41,113 bases of DNA, from NCBI GenBank assembly GCA_937911325.1, contig CALDSD010000019.1:1-41113 (forward strand), read 5' to 3'. Both the position numbers and the translations under genes were made by a program. The notes beneath the pieces were generated by a model that worked only from the letters and a program-made list of their open reading frames with translations, had not been told where the DNA came from and ran no database searches. Origin of the DNA: an uncultured Neomegalonema sp. Lineage in GTDB: Bacteria > Pseudomonadota > Alphaproteobacteria > Rhodobacterales > Rhodobacteraceae. This document shows, one piece after another, positions 25,547 through 33,749 of this stretch (the first letter of the stretch is position 1; the number at the start of each line of letters is the position of its first letter).

Positions 25547-25704
25547 GCCCATACCCTCGTTTCGCGCCGCAGCAAGATTTGCGGCCCTCTGAGAACTTAG
25601 GCGATTATTCCGAAATCAGGATAGATGCCGGTGGTAATAAGAATGTGGTTCTGCTTATCTACGCAGATATAGCGAAATGTTCCTCGACTATAGAGAGGTG
25701 GAAA
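25547..25704. promoter_or_regulatory. Divergent control region cysG / Lrp regulator
   Basis: This 158-bp region separates cysG and the Lrp-type regulator. It is AT-richer than its surroundings. An inverted pair TATAG (25668-25672) and CTATA (25688-25692), centred 20 bp apart, sits just before the regulator gene. It could be an operator or core promoter; Lrp proteins bind such spaced half-sites and usually control their neighbours. Confidence 0.35.
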
Positions 25705-26199
25705 ATGAGCGCCGTCCTCGATGATCTTGATCGGAAAATCCTTGCGGAGCTTCAAGCTGACTCAAGTCGATCGCTCGACGACATCGCGCGGCTTGTCGGC
25801 GCTTCGAAGACGCCCGTTTGGAATCGCATTCGCAAGATGCGGGAGGCGGGCGTGATCAAGCGCCAGACGACCCCTCTTGATCCCGCGGCCCTCGGCCTGA
25901 CCGCGCCCTTCTTCGTCACGATCCAGACGCCGGAGCACGACGCAGGGTGGCTCGAGCGGTTCCTCAACGCCGTCTCGAAGCGCCCAGAAGTCGTCGAGGC
26001 GTATCGAATGGCCGGAGAGATCGACTACATTCTCAAAGTGCGCGTGCCGGACGCAAAAGCCTATGACGCGTTCTATCGGGACCTGATTTCCGAAGTCAGC
26101 ATCTTCAATGTCAGTTCGGCTCTGGCGATGGAAGAGATTAAGAGTTCGCCGGACCTGCCGATTCCGCCCGCGCCTCCGCGCGGTTCCGATAAACGCTGA
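25705..26199 (+). CDS. Lrp/AsnC family transcriptional regulator
   Basis: This 164-aa protein has an N-terminal winged helix (LDDLDRKILAELQADSSRSL, then DIARLVGASKTPVWNRIRKM) and a C-terminal RAM/Lrp ligand-binding domain (about 70-145: LTAPFFVTIQT, AYRMAGEIDYILKVRVPD). It faces the cys operon head to head, as its relatives commonly do in alphaproteobacteria. It is a good candidate for the sulfur or cysteine-responsive regulator of cysG-fpr. The ligand is not known. ATG 25705 has GAGGTGG upstream. Confidence 0.92.
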   Translation: MSAVLDDLDRKILAELQADSSRSLDDIARLVGASKTPVWNRIRKMREAGVIKRQTTPLDPAALGLTAPFFVTIQTPEHDAGWLERFLNAVSKRPEVVEAYRMAGEIDYILKVRVPDAKAYDAFYRDLISEVSIFNVSSALAMEEIKSSPDLPIPPAPPRGSDKR

Positions 26200-26213
26200 G
26201 GGGAGTGCGTCGC

Positions 26214-27107
26214 GTGGCCGATGCGCCGGTTTTTCTAACGACCAAAGAAGTTGCGGCGCTGTTGCGCGTCAAGGAGCGCAAGGTCTATGACCTCGCCGCC
26301 GCTGGGGACATCCCATTTCGCCGCGTGACTGGGCGCCTGTTGTTTCCCCGGGCGGAGATCGAGGCTTGGCTCGCCGCCGGCTCTGACCCTCGGGTCGAGG
26401 CCGCTTCGGCGTCGGTCGCTTCGCCGCGTCGGCCAAACATCGTTGTGGGCAGCCATGACCCGCTCTTGGAGGAGGCTCTGCGCGCTTCAGGGTCAGGGTT
26501 GGCCTCGCTCTTTGACGGGAGCCTGGACGGACTGGAGCGGATCGCCGCCGGCGAGGCCGCGGGCTGTGGGCTGCACCTGCCGGAAGAGCGAGGCAACATC
26601 GCTGGGATCTCCGCCCGGATCGAGGAAGACGCATTCGTCCTGATCGAGTGGGCCCGGCGACAACAAGGTCTGATTTTCCGCTCGGATCTGGCGCCGGCGC
26701 CGACGAGCGTTTTGGACCTGAAAGGTTTGCGCGTCGTCGAGCGTCAGCCCAAAGCGGGTTCGCGGCTCCTTCTCGAGCGACTTTTGGAAGAGGCCGGGTT
26801 GGAGCGTGGCGCGCTGAGTTTCACGGAAGCTCCGGCGCGCACGGAGGCCGAGGCGGCGCAGCTCGTCGCGTCGGGAAAAGCTGACGCGGCGCTTGGGCTG
26901 CAGGCGATGGCGCAGGCGTTCGGGCTCGGTTTCGCGCCGGTCGCGCAAGAGCGTTTCGATCTGCTGATCGAGCGTCGCGCGTATTTTGAGCCGCCGTTCC
27001 AAAGATTGCTCGATCATATCCGGACCTCCGAGTTCGTCGAACGGGCGAGCGAGCTTGGGGGGTATGATGTCAGCGGATGCGGCCGCGTCGTTTGGAACGG
27101 GGTGTGA
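26214..27107 (+). CDS. HTH regulator with substrate-binding-protein-like sensor domain
   Basis: This 297-aa protein starts with an excisionase/MerR-like helix-turn-helix (FLTTKEVAALLRVKERKVYD, residues 6-25, then FRRVTGRLLFPRAEIEAWL). It continues with a periplasmic-binding-protein-like domain of about 200 residues (VGSHDPLLEEALRASG, SLFDGSLDGLERIAAGEAAG, LKGLRVVERQPKAGSRLLLE, VASGKADAALGLQAMAQAFG) and no signal peptide, so it is cytoplasmic. This layout is used by molybdate/tungstate-sensing regulators. Beside tupBCA and the FDH genes, it is probably the tungstate sensor. GTG 26214 has GAGGGG at 10-nt spacing; a GTG at 26205 is too close to it. Confidence 0.82.
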   Translation: MADAPVFLTTKEVAALLRVKERKVYDLAAAGDIPFRRVTGRLLFPRAEIEAWLAAGSDPRVEAASASVASPRRPNIVVGSHDPLLEEALRASGSGLASLFDGSLDGLERIAAGEAAGCGLHLPEERGNIAGISARIEEDAFVLIEWARRQQGLIFRSDLAPAPTSVLDLKGLRVVERQPKAGSRLLLERLLEEAGLERGALSFTEAPARTEAEAAQLVASGKADAALGLQAMAQAFGLGFAPVAQERFDLLIERRAYFEPPFQRLLDHIRTSEFVERASELGGYDVSGCGRVVWNGV

Positions 27108-27141
27108 CGCCGCGCTCAGGCGACACGGAACGGGATCTGAG

Positions 27142-27972
27142 ATGGTCGAACAGGGCTGGAAGCTTGATCAGGAGGTTGCGACGAGCGCAGGCCGTGTAGC
27201 GGCAGGCGCCTGCGGAGACGGGCCCGACCTCGTGCTGGCGCACGGATGGCCTTGGTCGTCCTACTCCTGGAGCCGCCTCATCCCCAAGCTGGCCTCCAGG
27301 TTCCGCCTCTACTGGTACGACATGCCCGGCTATGGCGCGTCGGACAAGCGCGCCGATCAGCGAACGTCTCTAGACGTCCAGGGCCAGATTTTCGCGGAGA
27401 TGCTGGATCATTGGCGCCTCGCTTCGCCAATGGTCGTCGCGCACGACTTCGGCGGCGCCGCGACGTTGCGGGCTCATCTTCTCCATGGCTGCGAATTCCA
27501 GCGGTATGTCCTGATGAATGTCGTGGCGATGCGCCCCTGGGGCTCTGACTTCTTCGATCACGTTGGTCGGCATGTCGATGCCTTCCAAGGGTTGCCGCCG
27601 CATATCCATCGCGCGATCGTCGAGGCGTATATCGGCGGCGCGTTGATCCGCGAGATCGACGCGTCGGATATGAGCCGATTGGTTGCGCCGTGGCTCACCG
27701 ATGACGGCGCCGAGAGTTTCTACCGGCAGTTCGCCCAGGCCGACGAGCGCTACACCGCAGAGGTCGAGCCGCTTTTTGGGCGCGTGCGCAGCGCCGTCAA
27801 GGTGCTGTGGGGAGAAGACGATCCCTGGATACCGCTGGCTAGGGGGGAGGCGCTGCATGCGCTTTTACCGCCTGGGGCGGAGTTCGAGCGGCTGCCTGGT
27901 CTCGGCCATCTCCCTCAACTGGAGGGGCCCGACCTCGTCGCCGAGAAAATCAGCAGTTTCCTGGGGGGTTAG
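27142..27972 (+). CDS. Alpha/beta hydrolase with Asp nucleophile (epoxide hydrolase/dehalogenase type)
   Basis: This 276-aa protein shows the oxyanion motif AHGWPWSSYSW (about 33), the nucleophile elbow VVAHDFGGAATLRA with Asp rather than Ser, a catalytic acid in WGEDDPWIP and the catalytic His in GLGHLPQLEGP. An Asp nucleophile marks epoxide hydrolases and haloalkane or fluoroacetate dehalogenases. The substrate is unknown. I prefer ATG 27142; an ATG at 27064 inside the preceding gene has a G-rich Shine-Dalgarno and is possible. It ends in a 4-bp stop overlap with tupA. Confidence 0.85.
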   Translation: MVEQGWKLDQEVATSAGRVAAGACGDGPDLVLAHGWPWSSYSWSRLIPKLASRFRLYWYDMPGYGASDKRADQRTSLDVQGQIFAEMLDHWRLASPMVVAHDFGGAATLRAHLLHGCEFQRYVLMNVVAMRPWGSDFFDHVGRHVDAFQGLPPHIHRAIVEAYIGGALIREIDASDMSRLVAPWLTDDGAESFYRQFAQADERYTAEVEPLFGRVRSAVKVLWGEDDPWIPLARGEALHALLPPGAEFERLPGLGHLPQLEGPDLVAEKISSFLGG

Positions 27973-28781
27973 TCGGCGTTCGGGAAAAACAGCTGCTGAC
28001 CCTCGCGCCGATAGGCGGCGATCGCCTCTTGGCCTTCCGATGAAATCAGCCAGTTCACGAAGGTCTGCGCCGGCGCTCCCTTCACGTTCGGGCATCTCTC
28101 CGGGTTAACCGGGACGACCCCATACTGATTGAAAAGCTCAGACACGCCTTCGAGAACAATCCGGTGATCGCCCTTGTTGCCGAAGGCGATCCATGTCGCC
28201 CGGTCGGTCATCGTGTAGGCGCCCATCCCGACGGCGACGTTGAGGGTCGCGCCCATGCCGGAACCGGTCTCCCGATACCACTGGCCGCTGGCCTCAGTCG
28301 GATCAACGCCGGCGGACCGCCACAACGTCGTTTCCTTCTTGTGCGTGCCGGAGTCGTCGCCACGAGACGCGAACGGCGCCTGCGCTTGGGCGATCGCGTT
28401 CAGCGCCGCCTCGACCCCAGACAGCTCAGCGAGCCCGGCTGGATCGTCCTTGGGTCCGACGAAGACAAAATCATTGTACATCAGATCGGTTCGGAGTGTT
28501 CCGTAACCTTCGGAAACGAAAGTCTCTTCCGCCGATTCCGCATGCACCAAGAGCACGTCGCCATCGCAATTCTGCGCGTTCTTGATCGCCTGCCCGGTTC
28601 CGACCGCCACGACGCGCACCTCGATCCCGGTCTTGCTGCGGAACATGGGCAGCAGGTGATCGTAGAGGCCGGAATTCGCCGTGGACGTGGTCGACTGAAC
28701 GATAATGAACGGCTCAGACGCCAGGGTCGGCGACGCCGTCAGAAGGGTTGCGGCGGCCATCGCGAGAAGACGATTGAACAT
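27969..28781 (-). CDS. tupA: Tungstate ABC transporter, substrate-binding protein
   Basis: This 270-aa periplasmic protein has a signal peptide (LLAMAAATLLTASPTLA, cleavage near 22). The mature N-terminus reads IIVQSTTSTANSGLYDHLLP; the TTS motif is a TupA hallmark for oxyanion binding. Further family motifs are GTGQAIKNAQNCDGDVLLVH, ASRGDDSGTHKKE and MGAYTMTDRATW. TupA-type proteins prefer tungstate over molybdate, which fits a tungsten FDH. It is the last gene of the tupB-tupC-tupA operon. ATG 28781 lies 20 bp after tupC; the open frame continues upstream but without a signal peptide. Confidence 0.94.
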   Translation of the reverse strand: MFNRLLAMAAATLLTASPTLASEPFIIVQSTTSTANSGLYDHLLPMFRSKTGIEVRVVAVGTGQAIKNAQNCDGDVLLVHAESAEETFVSEGYGTLRTDLMYNDFVFVGPKDDPAGLAELSGVEAALNAIAQAQAPFASRGDDSGTHKKETTLWRSAGVDPTEASGQWYRETGSGMGATLNVAVGMGAYTMTDRATWIAFGNKGDHRIVLEGVSELFNQYGVVPVNPERCPNVKGAPAQTFVNWLISSEGQEAIAAYRREGQQLFFPNAD

Positions 28782-28800
28782 ACCAGGCGCTCCGAATGGA

Positions 28801-29559
28801 TTAGAGGACGAGGCGTCCGGCGAGATATGCGCGCGCCGGCTCCGAGACCGGGTTTTTAAAGAACGTGGCCGCAGGCGTGTGCTCGGCCAGTCGTCCCTGA
28901 TGGAGGAAAAGAACCTCGTCCGCCAGGCGCCGCGCTTGCCCGCAATCATGGGTGACAAGCACGACTTTGACCCCGGCTTCCGTCGTCTGATCGATGAGGC
29001 GTTCAATCGACTGGGTTGCATGCGGGTCGAGGCTCGCCGTTGGTTCGTCGAGCAGCAAAACGTCAGGTTCCGCCGCAAGCGCGCGCACAATCGACAACCT
29101 CTGTTGCTCGCCGCCGGACAGGCCTCTCGCCGGCGCATCGGCCCGGTGCTCAAGTCCGGCAAGCGTCAGCAGCTCTTCGATCTGGTCGCGGCGCGCAGAG
29201 GCGGCGACGCGCTGGGCGCGCAGCGCGTGATCGAGGTTGGCGCGGACCGAGCGGCGCAGCAGGATCGGTCGTTGCAAGACGAGGCCAATTCGTTTTCGGT
29301 TGGACGCGTCCAATGGGCGCCCGCCTGCGGTGACGACGCCTTTGTCCGGCGCGATCGCGCCTTGCAGCAGCCGAAGCGTCAAACTCTTCCCGGCGCCGTT
29401 CGGGCCCATGAGCACGGTTCGTCGCCCAGACCCGATGGACAGGTTGAGGTCGTCGATCAGTGCGCGCCCGCCTTTGGCGACGCCCACTTCGGACAATTCG
29501 ATCGGCAGGCAGTCTCTGCCGGACAGGTCGGCGCGGACAAACGAGAAATCGAACGGCAT
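28801..29559 (-). CDS. tupC: Tungstate ABC transporter, ATP-binding protein
   Basis: This 252-aa ABC ATPase has the Walker A motif GPNGAGKS (about 53), Q-loop LVLQRPILLRR, signature LSGGEQQRLSIVRAL (about 148), Walker B VLLLDEPTASLD and the H-loop VTHD. It powers tungstate import with TupB and TupA. ATG 29559 has AAGGAG upstream and lies 9 bp after tupB. Confidence 0.94.
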   Translation of the reverse strand: MPFDFSFVRADLSGRDCLPIELSEVGVAKGGRALIDDLNLSIGSGRRTVLMGPNGAGKSLTLRLLQGAIAPDKGVVTAGGRPLDASNRKRIGLVLQRPILLRRSVRANLDHALRAQRVAASARRDQIEELLTLAGLEHRADAPARGLSGGEQQRLSIVRALAAEPDVLLLDEPTASLDPHATQSIERLIDQTTEAGVKVVLVTHDCGQARRLADEVLFLHQGRLAEHTPAATFFKNPVSEPARAYLAGRLVL

Positions 29560-29568
29560 CAGAACTCC

Positions 29569-30279
29569 TTACGCGACGGCGGCGGCGGCGTGAGCCGAGC
29601 GTCGCAGGGTCATGGCCGCGGCGTTCACCGCGAGCGAAATGGCGAGCAGGATCAGGCCCAGCGCGAGCGCCAGGGCCAGTTCGCCCTTGGATGTTTCAAG
29701 GGCGATGGCGGTGGTCATCACCCGTGTGGCGTGGGCTATGTTGCCGCCGACGATCATCACGGCGCCGACTTCCGCGACGGCGCGGCCGAAGCCGGCGAGG
29801 GCGACTGTGACGAGCGAGAACCGCGCTTCCCACAGGAGCGTCGACAGCGTCTCAAGCTTCGACAACCCCATGATCCGCAACTGTTCGTCGTATTCAGCAT
29901 GAAGCGTCTCGATCACCTGTTGGGTCAGTGCGACGACGATCGGCGTCACCAACACCGCTTGAGCGATGATCATCGCAGTCGGCGTGTAGAGCAGCTGCAG
30001 CGGTCCCAGAGGCCCGGCGCTGGAAAGCATCATGTAAACCAGCAGACCGACCACAACCGGGGGCAAGCCCATCAAGGCGCTGGCGAGCACCGACAGACCT
30101 CGACGCCCGGGAAACCGGGTGGCTGCGAGAACAGCTCCCAGAGGCAGGCCGATCAGGCAGGCGATCACAAGCGCCGTCAGCGTCACTCGCAGGGACAGGG
30201 AGACGATTCCGAACAGCTCCGCGTCGCCGGCCGCGACCAGCGAGAACGCTTCCCCAAAGGCCTGCGTGAAGTCTTGCAT
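29569..30279 (-). CDS. tupB: Tungstate ABC transporter, permease
   Basis: This 236-aa integral membrane protein has about five helices (LRVTLTALVIACLIGLPLGA, VLASALMGLPPVVVGLLVYM, AMIIAQAVLVTPIVVALTQQ, ALALALGLILLAISLAVNAA) and the cytoplasmic coupling loop GFGRAVAEVGAVMIVGGN. It is the first gene of the tup operon; the order B-C-A is less common than A-B-C. The ATG at 30279 has no clear Shine-Dalgarno. Confidence 0.93.
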   Translation of the reverse strand: MQDFTQAFGEAFSLVAAGDAELFGIVSLSLRVTLTALVIACLIGLPLGAVLAATRFPGRRGLSVLASALMGLPPVVVGLLVYMMLSSAGPLGPLQLLYTPTAMIIAQAVLVTPIVVALTQQVIETLHAEYDEQLRIMGLSKLETLSTLLWEARFSLVTVALAGFGRAVAEVGAVMIVGGNIAHATRVMTTAIALETSKGELALALALGLILLAISLAVNAAAMTLRRSAHAAAAVA

Positions 30280-30302
30280 CTTTGCATAAACCCGCAGTTT
30301 GC

Positions 30303-30336
30303 GACGTTTCCTACGTCTGACACTGCATTGTTATGC
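30303..30336. promoter_or_regulatory. Candidate operator in the tupB / dioxygenase divergent region
   Basis: Two small inverted repeats lie back to back just upstream of tupB: GACGT-TTCCT-ACGTC (30303-30317) and GCAT-TGTT-ATGC (30325-30336). They sit in the only AT-rich part of the 277-bp divergent gap. They could be sites for the tungstate-type regulator; no test is possible here. Confidence 0.3.
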
Positions 30337-30556
30337 GTTTTTTGTCGAGTTTTTCGTTTCACTGGGAAACTGAGACGGTCGAAGCGTCCCAAGAGCACTG
30401 CATGTATTGCTTCCGCCACCGGGTCCGCATCGGTCTGGGGTTTGGCTACCCGTGCTTCGTCGGTTCGGGCGCCGCTGCTCCGTCAATGCGCCTCTTTCCA
30501 AGAATGCGGGATCACTCGTAGGCTGGTCGCATTCGCCAGGATCATTGGAGGAACAG

Positions 30557-31366
30557 ATGACGGCGCCCCTCGATAATCAAACCGTGTCGGATTACCAGCG
30601 CGACGGCGTGACCGTGCTTCGCGGCGTCTTCAAAGACTGGGTCGATACGCTGCGCGCAGGCGTCGAAGCGGATATGCGAAACCCGGATCCGAAAGCTCGG
30701 AGCTACGATGACCCGGATGGGGGTGGACGGTTTTTCGTCGACTATTGCAACTGGAGCCGCATTCCCGAATACCGCGACTTCATCTTCAAGTCGCCGGCCG
30801 CTCAGATCGCAGCGCAGCTCATGGACAGCCGAAAGGTGCAGCTGTTCCACGAGCATGTGCTGGTGAAGGAAGCCCAGACCGGCATTCCCACGCCCTGGCA
30901 TCACGACGCGCCTTATTACTGCGTGAGCAGCGAAAAGACCGTCAGCCTATGGGTTCCACTGGACGAGGTTCCGCGCGAACGGACGCTGGAGTTCGTCGCC
31001 GGCTCGCATGCGTGGGGCAAGTCCTTCCGACCGCAGAAGTTCGACGGTCAGGCGCTCAACGCCAATGACGGGTTGGAGCCTGTGCCGGACATCGACGGCG
31101 AAAAGGAGAGCTATGACATCGTCGGCTGGGCGCTCTCGCCGGGCGATGCGCTCGCCTTTGACTACCGCACGCTGCACGGCGCGCCGGCGAACACCAGCGC
31201 GAGCGCGCGTCGCCGCGCTTTCTCGCTGCGTCTGGTTGGCGACGGCGCGACATTTGTCCGACGCGAAGGGATTGTGACATCGCCGCCGTTTCCAAACGTC
31301 ACGCTGGAGCACGGCGACCCGCTGACAGGCGAAGAGTTTCCGGTGCTGTTGAGCGAGGCGCGCTAG
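30557..31366 (+). CDS. Phytanoyl-CoA dioxygenase (PhyH) family protein
   Basis: This 269-aa Fe(II)/2-oxoglutarate oxygenase family protein has the iron-binding HxD in TPWHHDAPYYCVS (about 115) and the distal His and Arg region DYRTLHGAPANTSASARRRA (about 212-231). It probably hydroxylates a small molecule, but PhyH substrates vary widely. It sits between the tup operon and the FDH maturation operon, yet its own role there is unclear. ATG 30557 has GGAGGA at 4-nt spacing. Its TAG and the TAG of DUF6505 share the palindrome CTAG. Confidence 0.9.
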   Translation: MTAPLDNQTVSDYQRDGVTVLRGVFKDWVDTLRAGVEADMRNPDPKARSYDDPDGGGRFFVDYCNWSRIPEYRDFIFKSPAAQIAAQLMDSRKVQLFHEHVLVKEAQTGIPTPWHHDAPYYCVSSEKTVSLWVPLDEVPRERTLEFVAGSHAWGKSFRPQKFDGQALNANDGLEPVPDIDGEKESYDIVGWALSPGDALAFDYRTLHGAPANTSASARRRAFSLRLVGDGATFVRREGIVTSPPFPNVTLEHGDPLTGEEFPVLLSEAR

Positions 31367-31839
31367 TTCGCGTCGCCGTGGATGGCGAAGGCTTCAAGCT
31401 CGGCGTCGACCGGGGCGATCGCGCGGAACCCCTCCTTCACGCCGGCGTCGGTCAGTTCGCGCTCGACCGCCAACAGCGTATTGGGCGCATGATCGTCGCA
31501 AAGTTCCGCCATGAAAGTCAGCTCATGGCGCGCGATAGGCAGGGCGGCTTCGATATCCGGCGCGCCATAGGCGTCGACGAAATGCCGCGCGAGTTGGCGG
31601 GTCGCCTCCTCATACTCTGCGTCCTCGATCTGCGCGACGGCGACAAAGGTCGACCGCCCGAAGCTGTCGAGCCCCAACCAACCGTTTGCAAAGGCCTGCC
31701 GCGCTTTTCCGGTGATCATCTCTTGCGACCAGTTCGAAAACGCAAAACCGCCGGACACCGCCCACTCATCAGGTTCCGCCGGATGCTCAAACACGTTGAG
31801 GTCGGACTCGTCGAAACGGATCGTGCGGGCAAGCTTCAT
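31363..31839 (-). CDS. DUF6505 family protein
   Basis: This 158-aa acidic soluble protein matches DUF6505 (KLARTIRFDESDLNVFEHPA at the start, then GFAFSNWSQEMITGKARQAF and a single Cys in ELCDDHAP). I recall relatives in alphaproteobacterial FDH accessory operons. The function is unknown. It is last in the operon DUF6494-mrp-ligase-like-DUF6505; the preceding stop overlaps its Shine-Dalgarno region. It meets the convergent dioxygenase gene at the shared CTAG. Confidence 0.85.
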   Translation of the reverse strand: MKLARTIRFDESDLNVFEHPAEPDEWAVSGGFAFSNWSQEMITGKARQAFANGWLGLDSFGRSTFVAVAQIEDAEYEEATRQLARHFVDAYGAPDIEAALPIARHELTFMAELCDDHAPNTLLAVERELTDAGVKEGFRAIAPVDAELEAFAIHGDAN

Positions 31840-31849
31840 GTCATTTCCC

Positions 31850-32602
31850 TCAAACTCTTGGCGGCCAGGCGGCGGGGTGATCCAGCATCCCTTGCAAGGG
31901 GATGGCCTGCGTCGCCACGCCCGATTTCAGCAGCATCGCGCCAGCGTCGTCTACCCCGAGGAACAAACCCTCCCGGTGAACGCCCCCGAAATCGAACGAC
32001 ACGGCTTCACCGACATTCTCGACGCGGCCAATCCAGCTTTCGTGCACCGGGCGGAACCCGTCGTCGAGCCAGCGGTTGATCCAGACAAGCGTGTGCCGCG
32101 CCCAGCTTTCCAACAGGTCGCGCTGAGTGATGTTGATGCACCCTTCCTCCCACAGCGCCGTCAGATCCGGCGTCTGGCCCGGCTCCACGCCGTCGGTCCA
32201 CACCCTGGGGGCCAGCTGAACGGTGAGCCCGATGACCAGCCAATGCGGCGGCGCCGCGGCCTCCCGCGCATCGGACTCGGCTGTGAGGACGCCGCACCGC
32301 GCGCCGTTGACCCGCAAACCGTCGGGCCAATCCCACGTGACGGCGACTTCCGGCGGGGCCAGTGCGCCAAGCGCGTCGCTGAGGCCGTTGGCGGCGACGG
32401 GGACCATCGCCATCGCGTCGGACAGCGGCGCTTCCGGCGCCAGCGCGATCGCCGCTGAGACGACGTCCTCGCGGTCCGCCCAGAAGATCGTGCCGGCGTC
32501 TACCCCGGCTGCGCAGGCGGCGACGGCTTTGGCCATCGGATCCCGGTCCGCCGCCAGCGGTTCGCTCGTCAGCAGAGGCGGGAAGACTGGATCGCGCTCC
32601 AT
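31850..32602 (-). CDS. Biotin/lipoate ligase-like protein (degenerate)
   Basis: This 250-aa protein has the biotin/lipoate protein ligase fold (about 1-190: DPVFPPLLTSEPLAADRDPM, VSAAIALAPEAPLSDAMAM, LVIGLTVQLAP) and a C-terminal DUF4444-like domain (WIGRVENVGEAV, GLFLGVDDAGAMLLKSG). The usual ligase motifs are worn: where BirA has KWPND this has DWPDG, so the catalytic Lys is replaced, and the GRGRxGR loop is not recognisable. It may bind rather than activate a biotin- or lipoate-like ligand. The start is coupled to mrp (TGATG, 1-nt overlap). Confidence 0.8.
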   Translation of the reverse strand: MERDPVFPPLLTSEPLAADRDPMAKAVAACAAGVDAGTIFWADREDVVSAAIALAPEAPLSDAMAMVPVAANGLSDALGALAPPEVAVTWDWPDGLRVNGARCGVLTAESDAREAAAPPHWLVIGLTVQLAPRVWTDGVEPGQTPDLTALWEEGCINITQRDLLESWARHTLVWINRWLDDGFRPVHESWIGRVENVGEAVSFDFGGVHREGLFLGVDDAGAMLLKSGVATQAIPLQGMLDHPAAWPPRV

Positions 32603-33747
32603 CAGGCGAGACCTTCGTCGATCATCCGACGCGCAATCTCGCGGAAACGCTGCGCCTGAGGGCTCTGGGGTTTGGCGGCGACGATCGGCGTGCCGCCATC
32701 GCCGGCAAGACGCACGTCAATGTCCAGCGGGATCGCCCCAAGGAACGGAATGTCCAGCCGCTCGGCTTCCGCTTGAGCGCCTCCATGGCCGAAGATCTGG
32801 GTTTCTTCTCCGCATTTGGGGCAGATGAAGGTCGACATGTTTTCGATCATTCCGAGCACTTTCGTGTTGGTCTTGTCGAACATGTCTAGCGCCTTCTTGG
32901 CGTCCAGAAGGGCGACGTCCTGCGGCGTCGAGACGACGATCGCCCCGGTGACGTCGGCTTTCTGGCTGAGCGTCAGCTGAACATCGCCGGTGCCGGGCGG
33001 CAGGTCGACCAGCAGCGCGTCGAGCCGACCCCAGCGCACCTGACGCAGCATCTGCTGGAGCGCGCCCATCAGCATCGGCCCGCGCCAGATCGTCGCTTTG
33101 TCGTCCGGCGTCAGAAGGCCGATCGACATCAGCGTCACGCCGTGGTTGCGCAGCGGTAGGATCGTCGAACCGTCGGGCGAGCTTGGGCGCCCGGTGACCC
33201 CCAGCATGCGTGGTTGCGACGGCCCATAAACGTCTGCGTCGAGAAGGCCGATCCGCCGCCCTTCCGCCGCCAGCGCGACCGCGAGATTAGAGGAGACCGT
33301 CGATTTCCCGACGCCGCCTTTCCCGGAACCGATCGCGATGATCCGGTCGACGCCCTCGACCGGGCCCTCTTTTTTCGGGGGCGGTCGGAGCGGCTTGAGG
33401 TCAGACGGCGCGCCGCCGCCGGTTCCGGGACCTTTGAGGTTGGGCGCCGGGCCGCTGGGCGCGAAAGGCGACGCGGGCTGTTTTGGCGCCTGTCCGGCTT
33501 CGTAGTGGGCGGTGATCAGCACGCTCGCGCTGTCAACGCCTTCGAGTTTGGTGATCACGGCTTCCGCAGCGGTGGCCAGCGGCCGCATGGATTCCGCGCG
33601 TTCCGGCGGCGCCTCCATCACGACACGGACCTTGCCGTCGCTGATCTGAACGTCGTTGACCGCGCCGGTCGCGACCAGGTCCACGCCCTTGGCAGGGTCG
33701 ACAATCTGCTTCAGCGCCGCCACGACATCGTCTTTTGTGGCGCTCAT
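32602..33747 (-). CDS. Mrp/ApbC-type P-loop ATPase, Fe-S cluster carrier
   Basis: This 381-aa protein has an N-terminal MIP18/DUF59 domain (about 1-95: DVVAALKQIVDPAKG) followed by the deviant Walker A ATPase (about 130-375). Motifs are IGSGKGGVGKSTVSSNLAVA, the switch DLPPGTGDVQLTLSQ and the cluster-binding FICPKCGEETQ. Mrp/ApbC proteins carry and transfer [4Fe-4S] clusters. In this operon it may serve the FDH iron-sulfur subunits rather than being the housekeeping copy. It is coupled to the ligase-like gene downstream. Confidence 0.94.
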   Translation of the reverse strand: MSATKDDVVAALKQIVDPAKGVDLVATGAVNDVQISDGKVRVVMEAPPERAESMRPLATAAEAVITKLEGVDSASVLITAHYEAGQAPKQPASPFAPSGPAPNLKGPGTGGGAPSDLKPLRPPPKKEGPVEGVDRIIAIGSGKGGVGKSTVSSNLAVALAAEGRRIGLLDADVYGPSQPRMLGVTGRPSSPDGSTILPLRNHGVTLMSIGLLTPDDKATIWRGPMLMGALQQMLRQVRWGRLDALLVDLPPGTGDVQLTLSQKADVTGAIVVSTPQDVALLDAKKALDMFDKTNTKVLGMIENMSTFICPKCGEETQIFGHGGAQAEAERLDIPFLGAIPLDIDVRLAGDGGTPIVAAKPQSPQAQRFREIARRMIDEGLA

Positions 33748-33749
33748 CG

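Noticed and set aside
28705-30576. Very long plus-strand frame opposite tupC and tupB
   Set aside because: High-GC antisense shadow; the minus strand carries unmistakable ABC transporter motifs.
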